From an uncultured Oscillospiraceae bacterium (GTDB lineage Bacteria > Bacillota > Clostridia > Oscillospirales > Oscillospiraceae), in contig CAJLCG010000052.1 in NCBI GenBank assembly GCA_905205085.1, positions 1 to 15,833 on the forward strand: a stretch of 15,833 nucleotides of DNA, given 5' to 3'. The notes beneath the pieces are model-generated. The model saw nothing but the letters and a program-made list of their open reading frames with translations, was not told the DNA's origin and made no database searches. Positions 1-6,741 of the stretch are shown here, one piece after another. Every line of letters starts with the position of its first letter. Within the stretch, counting starts at the first letter, position 1. The translations under genes were made by a program, and so were the position numbers.

Positions 1-1
1 T

Positions 2-91
2 TTGCTCTTTTGTACCCGGCCCGATATGGAATATTTCAAGATTGGGGAAATCATTGTGAAAAAGGGCGAAGATAAGGAAAACAGCCAATAA
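2..91 (+). CDS. C-terminal end of an unidentified protein (5' truncated by window edge)
   Basis: Reading from base 2, a frame stays open for 29 codons and ends at TAA 89-91. The last residues are IGEIIVKKGEDKENSQ, a charged lysine/glutamate-rich tail typical of a soluble protein's C-terminus. No start codon with a ribosome site is visible, so the gene must begin left of the window. It lies on the same strand as the YitT gene, but a full promoter follows directly (95-123), so the two are probably separate transcription units. Too little is present to name a family. Confidence 0.55.
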   Translation: MLFCTRPDMEYFKIGEIIVKKGEDKENSQ

Positions 92-94
92 CAG

Positions 95-123
95 TTGCCA
101 AAAATGAGGAAAACGTCTATAAT
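95..123 (+). promoter_or_regulatory. Sigma-A type promoter of the yitT-like gene
   Basis: TTGCCA (95-100) and a consensus TATAAT (118-123) are separated by exactly 17 nt. Transcription would start near 130, leaving a leader of about 25 nt before the start codon at 155. The TTG at 95 that opens the reading frame is therefore the -35 box, not the translation start. Confidence 0.75.
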
Positions 124-133
124 AAAAATAGAC
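115..133. promoter_or_regulatory. Dyad over the yitT -10/start site (candidate operator)
   Basis: Perfect inverted repeat GTCTAT-N7-ATAGAC. It spans the -10 box and the predicted transcription start of the YitT-like gene, a classic position for a repressor site. No regulator gene lies alongside in the window. Confidence 0.35.
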
Positions 134-154
134 GGGATAAAAGGAGTTGTTATT

Positions 155-778
155 TTGTTTTCCCTGTTGAAGCCAAAGAAGTGTCTGCTGGCATTGCTGG
201 GCAGCGCAATCTTAGCCTTTGGCCTTTACAATGTGCACGCCTTATCCGGCGTGACCGAGGGCGGCGTATTGGGCATGACCCTGTTGCTGCACCACTGGTT
301 TGGAATCTCCCCGGCGGTGACAGGTCTGGTGCTCAATGCCGTGTGCTATTGGATGGGATGGCGCCTGCTGGGCAAGGAGTTTATTGGCTACTCTATCATT
401 GCCGGCGGCGGGTTTTCCTTGTTCTACGCCCTGTTTGAGCAGTTCGACCCCATCTGGCCTCAGCTGGCCCAGCATCCCCTGTTGGCGGCCGTGTTGGGGG
501 CTCTGTTCGTGGGAATCGGCGTGGGGCTCAGCGTCCGTGCGGGGGGAGCCCCCGGCGGGGACGACGCCCTGGCTATGAGCATGTCCGCGGTCACCCATTG
601 GGATATCCAGTGGGCCTACCTGATCACCGATCTGGTGGTGCTGGGGCTATCGGTGAGCTACATCGACCTCAAGCGCCTGGCCTGCTCCCTACTGACGGTG
701 CTCTTGTCCGGACAGATCATCGGTCTGGTACAGCGCTTCAAGAGACCGGAGAAAAAGGCAATACCGGAAAACAGTTAA
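155..778 (+). CDS. YitT family (DUF161) integral membrane protein
   Basis: A 207-aa polytopic membrane protein of the YitT/DUF161 type. The function of the family is not firmly established; members are often suspected transporters. The N-terminal segment contains the family's glycine-rich ALSGVTEGGVLGMTLLL stretch, and RAGGAPGGDDALAMSMS in the middle matches the second conserved glycine loop (usually GGSTGGTD). About five hydrophobic segments are visible. The C-terminal soluble DUF2179 domain of longer family members is absent, so this is the short form. I chose TTG 155 as start because GGAG (143-146) precedes it by 8 nt. The upstream in-frame TTG 95 and ATG 104 lie in the promoter and lack ribosome sites. 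The frame is followed by a bidirectional terminator. Confidence 0.85.
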   Translation: MFSLLKPKKCLLALLGSAILAFGLYNVHALSGVTEGGVLGMTLLLHHWFGISPAVTGLVLNAVCYWMGWRLLGKEFIGYSIIAGGGFSLFYALFEQFDPIWPQLAQHPLLAAVLGALFVGIGVGLSVRAGGAPGGDDALAMSMSAVTHWDIQWAYLITDLVVLGLSVSYIDLKRLACSLLTVLLSGQIIGLVQRFKRPEKKAIPENS

Positions 779-820
779 AAAAACCGCGGCAGATCGTTTG
801 ATCTGCCGCGGATCTTTTTA
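777..820. terminator. Bidirectional intrinsic terminator between yitT-like gene and the ABC operon
   Basis: Perfect 12-bp stem CCGCGGCAGATC (784-795) and its complement (800-811) with a GTTT loop. It is flanked by A7 on the left and T5 (815-819) on the right, so it can end transcripts from both converging genes. The T run overlaps the stop codon of the ATPase gene. Confidence 0.9.
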
Positions 821-1564
821 TAGTACCTTGCTCAGGAAGGCCTGGGTACGGGGATTCTGGGGGGAGTCAAACAGAAAACGGGGAGAGTTTTCCTCCAGAA
901 TGGCGCCGCTGTCCATGAAGATGACCCGGCTGGCCACCTCACGGGCAAAGCCCATCTCGTGGGTAACCACCGCCATGGTCATGCCCTCGTGGGCCAGGTC
1001 CCGCATCAGGTCCAGCACCTCGCCCACCATCTCCGGGTCCAGAGCGGAGGTGGGCTCGTCAAAGAGCATGACCTCAGGTTCCATGGCCAGGGCGCGGACG
1101 ATGGCGATACGCTGCTTCTGGCCGCCGGAGAGCATGTTGGGGAACTCGTCCGCCTTGTTGGCCAGACCGATGCGCTCCAGCAGCTTCATGGCCTGGGCAT
1201 CGGCTTCCTCCTGCTTTTTCAGTCCCAGCTGGACCGGGGCCAGGGTGATGTTCTTCTTTACCGTCATGTGGGGGAAGAGGTTAAAGTGCTGGAACACCAT
1301 GCCCATCTTCCGGCGGTGGAGGTTGATGTCCACCTTCTTGTCGGTGATGTCCACGCCGTTGAAGTAGATGTGTCCGCTGGAGGGGACCTCCAGCAGGTTG
1401 AGGCACCGCAGCAGGGTGGACTTGCCTGAACCGGAGGGGCCGATGATGGCAACTACCTCACCCTTCTGGATGGAGAGGGAACAGTCGTTGAGGGCCTTTA
1501 CCGCTCCGTGGTTATATTCCTTGATGACGTGCTCAACACGGATGAGATCAGCGCTTGTCGCCAC
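818..1564 (-). CDS. Polar amino-acid ABC transporter, ATP-binding protein (GlnQ/HisP type)
   Basis: A 248-aa ATPase that powers uptake with the permease and binding protein encoded just upstream. Motifs in order: Walker A GPSGSGKS (about 42-49), Q-loop VFQHFNLFP (Q92), signature LSGGQ (145-149), Walker B VMLFDE (165-170), D-loop SALD and H-loop THEMG (H202). Length and motif wording are those of GlnQ-type polar amino-acid importers. The start is taken as GTG 1564, preceded by AAAGGAG at 8 nt. The frame stays open upstream to 1645, but that part is the permease gene in another frame. The start overlaps the permease stop by 17 nt, indicating translational coupling. The exact substrate cannot be read from the ATPase. 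Confidence 0.93.
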   Translation of the reverse strand: MATSADLIRVEHVIKEYNHGAVKALNDCSLSIQKGEVVAIIGPSGSGKSTLLRCLNLLEVPSSGHIYFNGVDITDKKVDINLHRRKMGMVFQHFNLFPHMTVKKNITLAPVQLGLKKQEEADAQAMKLLERIGLANKADEFPNMLSGGQKQRIAIVRALAMEPEVMLFDEPTSALDPEMVGEVLDLMRDLAHEGMTMAVVTHEMGFAREVASRVIFMDSGAILEENSPRFLFDSPQNPRTQAFLSKVL

Positions 1565-2309
1565 GACGCATTCTCCTTTCAATGGCCTCAATGGCCTTGC
1601 TGGCGGGGAAGTTGATGCAGAAATAGATGACTGCGGCCAGGACATAGGGGGACAGAGTGATGTAAGTAGTGGTGCCCACCGTCTTGGCGCCCCACATCAG
1701 CTCGGTCATGCCCATAACGGAGCAGATGGAGGACTCCTTCACCATGGTGACCAGCTCATTGGCTAAGGCAGGCAGAACGTTTTTGACAGCCTGGGGGAGA
1801 ACCACCAGACGCATGGACTGCCAGGAGGACAGGCCCAGAGAGCGGGCGGCCTCGGTCTGGCCGGAGTCCACTGCCAGGATGCCGGCCCGGAAAATCTCTG
1901 CCACGTAGGCGGAACTATTCAGGGCCAAGGCCACCACGCCGGGAATAAACATCTTCATGTTGATAAAGCCGAACAGATAGAGGTCAGGCAGCTTGATGGC
2001 ATAGAAGGGGCCGTAGTAGACGATGTACAACTGAACCAGCAGAGGAGTGGAGCGGAAAACTGCAATATAAGCTCCAGAAAGGGTGTGAATCAGCTTGTTC
2101 TTGCTCAGGCGCATCAGGGCCAGCAGCAGAGCGGGAATCACGGCCAGCAGCACCGCCACCACCGACAGCGCCAGGGTATACTCCACGCCGGTGATGAAAT
2201 AGTAGGCGTATCTGGGAAGATAGGTGAAGTTGATAAAGCTGGTGGAACTTGGGTTGAGGATGGCTTGCATAAACGGGGTGTCCGCAATGGCGGCAAAAAA
2301 CTCGGACAT
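1548..2309 (-). CDS. Polar amino-acid ABC transporter, permease
   Basis: A 253-aa inner-membrane permease of the His/Glu/Gln/Arg/opine type. Hydrophobic segments lie near residues 41-66, 75-100, 118-142, 185-205 and 219-240. The cytoplasmic EAA loop that docks on the ATPase is clear ([20 protein letters not shown], about 151-170, then LPQA). Only one permease gene is present, so the channel is probably a homodimer. ATG 2309 is preceded by AAAGGGAG at 7 nt. The gene sits 93 nt downstream of the binding-protein gene, with a hairpin in the gap, and overlaps the ATPase gene. Confidence 0.93.
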   Translation of the reverse strand: MSEFFAAIADTPFMQAILNPSSTSFINFTYLPRYAYYFITGVEYTLALSVVAVLLAVIPALLLALMRLSKNKLIHTLSGAYIAVFRSTPLLVQLYIVYYGPFYAIKLPDLYLFGFINMKMFIPGVVALALNSSAYVAEIFRAGILAVDSGQTEAARSLGLSSWQSMRLVVLPQAVKNVLPALANELVTMVKESSICSVMGMTELMWGAKTVGTTTYITLSPYVLAAVIYFCINFPASKAIEAIERRMRRGDKR

Positions 2310-2342
2310 AGGCCTGCTCCCTTTCTGTTTTATAACTCAGAT

Positions 2343-2378
2343 GCGCCGTGCGAAGCCGGAAACCGGTCCGCACGGCGC
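2343..2378 (-). other. Intercistronic hairpin between binding-protein and permease genes
   Basis: GCGCCGTGCG (2343-2352) pairs with CGCACGGCGC (2369-2378), and inner CCGG/CCGG arms (2356-2359, 2363-2366) extend the stem. No T run follows on the minus strand, so it is more likely a 3' stabiliser or weak attenuator than a full terminator. This would let the binding protein be made in excess over the membrane parts, as in many ABC operons. Confidence 0.65.
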
Positions 2379-2402
2379 TGTTTCTGATTGGTTTATATGC
2401 CC

Positions 2403-3281
2403 TTAACCACCGATGGCCTGGCTGCTCAGGGTGTTGGCTTCCTCGATGATGGAAGCCATGGTCTCCTCGTCCAGAGAAGCGATGGTCTTGTTGATGGAAT
2501 CCATCAGACCCTTGGGATCGCCCTTGGCAACCCACACACGGTAGGGCTCAGCGGCCTCACCCAGGGAGATGTTGTCCAGGATGACCAGGTCGTCGTTGGT
2601 CTCCACATACTTGGCGGCCACAGCGGCATCCAGAACCACGGCGTCGCACTTGTCGTACACCAGGGAGTTCACCAGCTCAGGCACGGAGGCCAGCAGCAGG
2701 GGATTGACACCGGTCATCACAGCGCCCTCGCCGGAGATGAGGTCGGCCTTGGTGGTAGCGGTCTGAGCGCCCACGGTCTTGCCGCTGAAGTCTTCCAGGG
2801 AGGCGTACTTGTCAGCGTTCTCCTTCTTCACCACGACCAGGGGAGCCTCGTCGGTGTAGTAGGGGTCGGAGTAGTCGGCAGCGTTGGCACGGGTGCCCTC
2901 AGCGTCCAGCTCCATGGCGGCGATGACAAAATCCACGTCCTCGCGGCCCAGATTGGCCAGCAGGTTCTCAAAGGACATATCTACGATTTTCAGCTCACAG
3001 CCCATGTCGTCGGCGATCTTCTGGGCCACAGCCACGTCGATGCCCACGATCTGATCCTGGCCGTTCTCGTCCAGAATGTGGAACTCGAAGGGAGGATAGT
3101 CAGCGGAGGTGCCGAAGACGATGGTCTTCTTATCGCCAGTATTGGAGCCGCTGGCATCGCTCTGGGAGGTGGAGGTGTTGGAGCCGGAATTAGAGGCGGA
3201 GCTGCCGTTGCCGCTGGTGCAGGCAGTCAGCCCAAGACCCAGGGCCAGAGCCAGGGACAAAGCAAGAAACTTCTTTTTCAT
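2403..3281 (-). CDS. Polar amino-acid ABC transporter, substrate-binding lipoprotein
   Basis: A 292-aa extracytoplasmic binding protein (SBP_bac_3 type) anchored by lipid. The N-terminus MKKKFLALSLALALGLGLTAC is a lipoprotein signal with lipobox LTAC; Cys21 would be lipidated. Residues about 22-50 form a Ser/Gly/Asn-rich linker. The ligand domain starts at KKTIVFGTSADYPPFEF. Arg131 (in EGTRANAADYSDPYY) and Asp218 (in CDAVVLDAAVA) occupy the places that usually bind the ligand's carboxylate and amino groups. This supports an amino-acid ligand without fixing which one. ATG 3281 is preceded by AAAGGAG at 10 nt. It is the first gene of a three-gene minus-strand operon and is divergent from alanine racemase. 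Confidence 0.93.
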   Translation of the reverse strand: MKKKFLALSLALALGLGLTACTSGNGSSASNSGSNTSTSQSDASGSNTGDKKTIVFGTSADYPPFEFHILDENGQDQIVGIDVAVAQKIADDMGCELKIVDMSFENLLANLGREDVDFVIAAMELDAEGTRANAADYSDPYYTDEAPLVVVKKENADKYASLEDFSGKTVGAQTATTKADLISGEGAVMTGVNPLLLASVPELVNSLVYDKCDAVVLDAAVAAKYVETNDDLVILDNISLGEAAEPYRVWVAKGDPKGLMDSINKTIASLDEETMASIIEEANTLSSQAIGG

Positions 3282-3312
3282 GTTGCATAATCTCCTTTAC
3301 ATACCATTCATC

Positions 3313-3329
3313 CAAGCCCATGGGACTTG
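3313..3329. promoter_or_regulatory. Imperfect palindrome in the leader of the ABC operon
   Basis: CAAGCCCATGGGACTTG: a CCCATGGG palindrome with CAAG/CTTG flanks, one base out of register. It lies just downstream of the predicted transcription start (about 3337) of the ABC operon. It could be an operator or a small leader hairpin; chance is possible. Confidence 0.2.
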
Positions 3330-3344
3330 AATAGGTTGTGTAAG

Positions 3345-3374
3345 AGTATACCACCGGAAAATATACATCGTCAA
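3345..3374 (-). promoter_or_regulatory. Promoter of the amino-acid ABC operon
   Basis: On the minus strand, TTGACG (3374-3369) and TATACT (3350-3345) are separated by 18 nt. The predicted transcript start is near 3337, giving a leader of about 55 nt before the ATG at 3281. Confidence 0.7.
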
Positions 3375-3447
3375 TAGATAACTATGCAAAAAGTGAGAGA
3401 TTGAATTAAATTTTTTAGCACAAATGACACGGGACGGGAATTTCCGG

Positions 3448-3476
3448 TTGAAACAGGGAGAAAAAGAGGATATAAT
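3448..3476 (+). promoter_or_regulatory. Promoter of the alanine racemase gene
   Basis: TTGAAA (3448-3453), a 17-nt spacer and a perfect TATAAT (3471-3476). Transcription would begin near 3483, giving a leader of about 80 nt. It is back-to-back with the ABC operon promoter, about 75 nt apart. Confidence 0.75.
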
Positions 3477-3564
3477 CAGGTGACAATAAAAATATTTTGG
3501 AGGAAAGCGGCAGGCTTGCGGGGGGTCGGAGGCCTGTTCGGCGTGAGGGAGCAAGAGAAGGAAA

Positions 3565-4683
3565 ATGAATAATTTACTGAATAATTCAATTTTATCCGTG
3601 GATCTCAAGCGTGTGCGGCGCAACGTGGCCACTGTCCTGGAAGAGCTGGAGGGAGCACAGCTGATTCCTGTGCTCAAGGACAACGCCTATGGCCTGGGGC
3701 TGGAAACGATCGGACGGGTGATGGAGGAGTTTCCGCAGATTACCACCCTGGCTGTGGCCCAGGTGGGAGAGGGGGCGGCCCTGCGTCAGGCGGGGATCAC
3801 CCGGGAGATCCTGGTGCTGGGAGGAGTGCCCACCCATCTGCTGCGCGGGGCGGTGGAGCTGGACCTCACCTTGTCGGTGGGGCGGCTGGAGCTTCTTCCG
3901 GTGCTGGCGCTGCTGGGACAGTCAGTAGGCCGGCGGGTAAAAATCCAAATCAAGATCGAGACCGGACTCAACCGCACCGGTGTGGAGCCGGGGGCAGAGC
4001 TGGCCAAGCTGCTGGAGGAGTGGCGAAGTGTCAGAAATCATTTCCAGATCATGGGCGCCTTCAGCCACTTTGCCGACCTGGGAGATGAAGGGCGGACCCA
4101 GCGGCAGTATCAGCTTTTCCTGGAAGGGGTGGAACAGCTGGAAGCCGGAAGGATGGAGATCCCCTTGCGACACATTTCCGCCAGTGCGGCCCACGAGCAA
4201 TTCCCCCAGTACCGCCTGGACGCCGTGCGCATCGGCCGGCGGCTATACATGGACCATCCCACCAAGCCCACCGGCCGGGTGAGCGAGACGGCGACCTGGC
4301 GCACTTGGATTACCAACCTGCGTACCCTCCAGGCGGGGGCACCGCTTGGCTACGGCGGAAAGGTGGTTTTGGAACGGGACGCCACCGTGGCTACCATCGC
4401 TGTGGGCTACGGCGACGGGCTCAGCGAAGGATTGGTACAGGTCCACGGCCCGGTGCTGGTAGGAGGCGAGCGGGCCCGGCTGATGGCCTGCTGCATGGAT
4501 CAGACTCTGGTGGATGTTACCGGTATCCCATGCCGGGTGGGCGATCCGGTGACCCTGTTTGGCTGGGATGAGCAGGGAAACCTGCTGGCTTCCCAGGAGG
4601 TGGCTTTGTTGGTGGGAGATGACGAGGGCTGCGGCCTGACCTCTCAGCTCAGTCCCCGGGTGGCCCGGATTTACAGCCATTAA
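3565..4683 (+). CDS. alr: Alanine racemase (PLP-dependent, fold type III)
   Basis: A 372-aa enzyme interconverting L- and D-alanine for peptidoglycan and teichoic acid D-alanylation. The PLP lysine is K38 in VLKDNAYGLG. The second catalytic base is Y263 in LGYGGKV. K130 and R137 in KIETGLNRTG match the conserved KVDTGMxRxG, R222 in VRIGRRLY is the PLP-nitrogen arginine, and CMDQTLVDVT (310-319) and the C-terminal PRVARIY are typical. The wording is diverged: KDNAYG for KANAYG, RIG for RPG and GYGDGL for GYADGY. A paralogue or another amino-acid racemase of the family is therefore possible. The ribosome site is ambiguous: AGAAGGA is only 2 nt from the ATG, and GAGGGAG lies 13 nt away. It is monocistronic by promoter and following hairpin. 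Confidence 0.88.
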   Translation: MNNLLNNSILSVDLKRVRRNVATVLEELEGAQLIPVLKDNAYGLGLETIGRVMEEFPQITTLAVAQVGEGAALRQAGITREILVLGGVPTHLLRGAVELDLTLSVGRLELLPVLALLGQSVGRRVKIQIKIETGLNRTGVEPGAELAKLLEEWRSVRNHFQIMGAFSHFADLGDEGRTQRQYQLFLEGVEQLEAGRMEIPLRHISASAAHEQFPQYRLDAVRIGRRLYMDHPTKPTGRVSETATWRTWITNLRTLQAGAPLGYGGKVVLERDATVATIAVGYGDGLSEGLVQVHGPVLVGGERARLMACCMDQTLVDVTGIPCRVGDPVTLFGWDEQGNLLASQEVALLVGDDEGCGLTSQLSPRVARIYSH

Positions 4684-4690
4684 GTAAGAA

Positions 4691-4725
4691 AAATGGGGCG
4701 GGAAGGAAACCTTCCCGCCCCATTT
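4691..4725 (+). terminator. Terminator-like hairpin after alr
   Basis: A 16-bp perfect stem (4691-4706 with 4710-4725) and an AAA loop, about 8 nt after the alr stop codon. The T tract is short (TTTG) on the + strand. The A-rich left flank gives a better T run on the minus strand. Confidence 0.75.
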
Positions 4726-4763
4726 GCGTCTAATAGGACAAGCGTAAAATTCCGGAAAACATC

Positions 4764-4791
4764 TTGCAAAAATTTTGAAAAGTTTTATGCT
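4764..4791 (+). promoter_or_regulatory. Probable promoter of the LtaS-type gene
   Basis: TTGCAA (4764-4769), a 16-nt AT-rich spacer and TATGCT (4786-4791). The predicted start near 4798 falls at the base of the first leader hairpin. Confidence 0.5.
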
Positions 4792-4796
4792 AGAGA

Positions 4797-4850
4797 GGAA
4801 CGGCAAACGGATAGGGCTGCCGTTTCCATACCACAGGCGGGAGGACCGCC
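4797..4850 (+). promoter_or_regulatory. Two hairpins in the leader of the LtaS-type gene
   Basis: GGAACGGCA (4797-4805) pairs with TGCCGTTTCC (4818-4827, one bulged T) at the very 5' end of the predicted transcript. A second stem, GGCGG (4836-4840) with CCGCC (4846-4850), has a GAGGA loop and directly abuts the AAAGGAG ribosome site (4851-4857). The positions suggest 5' protection and possible modulation of ribosome access. No known riboswitch is recognised. Confidence 0.4.
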
Positions 4851-4862
4851 AAAGGAGATCCT

Positions 4863-6695
4863 ATGAAAGCTTTATTGTACCGCGATACGTTCCCACGGCT
4901 AGTGGCCGACATGAAGGGCCAGCCGTGGAAATGGCTGTCCAGACTGGTTTTCCTGCTGGGACCCTGGGCGGCCTTCTGGATGGTGGAGATCCTTAACCAG
5001 AACGATGTGTTTTCCGACCTGCAGGCCTGGCAGGTGCTGATGAATCTGGTTTGGTACTACATCCTGTTTCTGGTGTGCCGGCTGGTGCTGGGACGCCGCC
5101 GCCGGGCCGCTGCTCTGGCCATCTGCCTGAGCTTTTTGGTCGGACTGGTCAACCACTATGTGCTCCGCTTCCGGGGCCGCATTCTGTTCCCTGCCGATGT
5201 GGCCAGCTGGAAGACGGCGGCCAATGTGGCCGACGCCTTTGACTTTTCCATCGACGTCTACATGGAGCAGGCGGCGGTGCTGCTGGTGGCCTATCTGTTT
5301 CTGGTGTGGATGTGCCAGCCGCAGCCCAAGCGGGACCGGCTGCCTCTGCCGGTGGGAATCGTGGCCTGGGTCTTCTGCATTGGCTACTCCTTTGCCTTCT
5401 TCTTTACCGGGATGCTGCCTGCTCTGGGCATCTACACCCAGCAGTGGGTCACCCAGGCCAACGGCTTTCTCCTCAATTTTACCGTAGCCCTGCGGTATAG
5501 CTCGGTGGATAAGCCCGACGATTACAGCCACGATCTTGTGCTCAAGCTGATGGATGAGTACCCCAGTGTGAAGGGCGACCCGGATAGAACGGAGCCCATC
5601 AACATTATTGTGGTCATGAACGAGTCCTTCTCCGACCTGACCATCTTTGATAAGCTGGAGGTCTCTCAGGACCCCACGCCCTTCCTCCACTCCCTCAGCG
5701 AGAACACCATCAAGGGCTGGATGTACTCCCCCGTCACCGGAGGAGGCACCGCCAGCGTGGAGTTTGAATACCTCACTGGCTTTGCTACCATCTTCCAGCC
5801 GCCCCACACGGTGGCCTATCAGCTCTACACCAAGGAGGGGATGCCCTCCCTGGCATCCCTGCTGGGGGTCAACGGCTACGAGAGCACCGCCTTCCACCCC
5901 TATAAGTCCTCGGGATGGAACCGGCCTATCGTATACAACAATATGCGCTTTGATCACCAGCTCTACCAGGAGGACGTGGATAACGCCTACCTCATCCGCA
6001 ATTACATCTCCGACCAGTCGGACTATGAGACCATCTTCCAGATCACCGATGCGGAGCAGGGGGATCCTCAATTTATCTTTAACGTCACCATGCAGAATCA
6101 CAGCAGCTACGCCCAGGGGTGGAACAACCTGGAGAAGACGGTGACCGTATCCGACGAGCTGCGTCAGGCGGACTACTCCTCGGAGCAGTACCTCTCCCTG
6201 GTGCTGGAGAGCGACCAGGCTTTGGAGCAGCTTGTGGCCCACTATGAGCAGAGCAGCGAGCCCACCATGATCGTCTTCTTCGGCGACCACCAGCCGCCTT
6301 TGAAAAATGCCTTCTATGAGGTGCTCTATGGCAAGTCCCTCTCGGAGCGTACCACCGAAGAGGTGATGCAGCAGTACCAGGTCCCCTTCTTCATCTGGAC
6401 CAACTACGACATTGAGGAGCAGGAGGGGTTAGTCATCAGCCCCAACTACCTGGGCGTACTTACCGCCCAGATGGCGGGGATGCCTCTGACCGGCTTTATG
6501 AACTTCCTTTCCCAGCTCTACGAGGAGATGCCCGCCATCACCCCAGTGGGCATCATCACAGCGGATGGGGAGTATCTGGAGCGGGAGGAGCTCAATGAGG
6601 AGCAGCAGCAATGGCTGGAGACCTACGAGACCCTCAACTACTGCGGTATGGTGGACCTGTTTGACGAGGCCAGACCTATGTTTTGCTTTGATTGA
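4863..6695 (+). CDS. Lipoteichoic acid synthase family protein (LtaS-like phosphoglycerol transferase)
   Basis: A 610-aa membrane enzyme with the LtaS layout: about five N-terminal transmembrane segments (near 24-44, 57-78, 84-103, 131-150, 162-185) and then an extracellular sulfatase-fold domain from about 245. LtaS enzymes polymerise glycerol phosphate from phosphatidylglycerol outside the membrane. The metal and catalytic residues are in place: E254 in VMNESFSD, nucleophile T296 in TGGGTASVEFEYLTG, H413 in MQNHSSY, and D475/H476 in FFGDHQPP. ATG 4863 is preceded by AAAGGAG at 5 nt. It follows alr, which fits a cell-envelope theme, but a hairpin and a new promoter separate the two. Other family members transfer phosphoglycerol to different glycans, so the exact polymer is inferred. 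Confidence 0.88.
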   Translation: MKALLYRDTFPRLVADMKGQPWKWLSRLVFLLGPWAAFWMVEILNQNDVFSDLQAWQVLMNLVWYYILFLVCRLVLGRRRRAAALAICLSFLVGLVNHYVLRFRGRILFPADVASWKTAANVADAFDFSIDVYMEQAAVLLVAYLFLVWMCQPQPKRDRLPLPVGIVAWVFCIGYSFAFFFTGMLPALGIYTQQWVTQANGFLLNFTVALRYSSVDKPDDYSHDLVLKLMDEYPSVKGDPDRTEPINIIVVMNESFSDLTIFDKLEVSQDPTPFLHSLSENTIKGWMYSPVTGGGTASVEFEYLTGFATIFQPPHTVAYQLYTKEGMPSLASLLGVNGYESTAFHPYKSSGWNRPIVYNNMRFDHQLYQEDVDNAYLIRNYISDQSDYETIFQITDAEQGDPQFIFNVTMQNHSSYAQGWNNLEKTVTVSDELRQADYSSEQYLSLVLESDQALEQLVAHYEQSSEPTMIVFFGDHQPPLKNAFYEVLYGKSLSERTTEEVMQQYQVPFFIWTNYDIEEQEGLVISPNYLGVLTAQMAGMPLTGFMNFLSQLYEEMPAITPVGIITADGEYLEREELNEEQQQWLETYETLNYCGMVDLFDEARPMFCFD

Positions 6696-6707
6696 CCGCA
6701 ATAGAAG

Positions 6708-6741
6708 CGCCCCGGTGTGATATGTCACACCGGGGCGTTTT
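6708..6741 (+). terminator. Terminator after the LtaS-type gene, overlapping the end of the convergent symporter gene
   Basis: Stem CGCCCCGGTGTGA (6708-6720) with its complement (6725-6737), TATG loop, then TTTT. The right arm contains the stop codon and last four codons of the minus-strand AGCS symporter gene. On the minus strand the hairpin is followed only by a mixed GCTTCTATT stretch. Confidence 0.85.

Noticed and set aside
2343..2378. True intrinsic terminator inside the ABC operon
   Set aside because: Strong stem but no T run on the transcribed strand, and the downstream genes lack their own promoter.
2388..3290. 300-codon open frame on the + strand
   Set aside because: Antisense shadow of the binding-protein gene; Gly/Val/His-rich low-complexity product.
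4899..6290. 463-codon open frame on the minus strand
   Set aside because: Antisense shadow of the LtaS-type gene, whose catalytic motifs are intact on the + strand.
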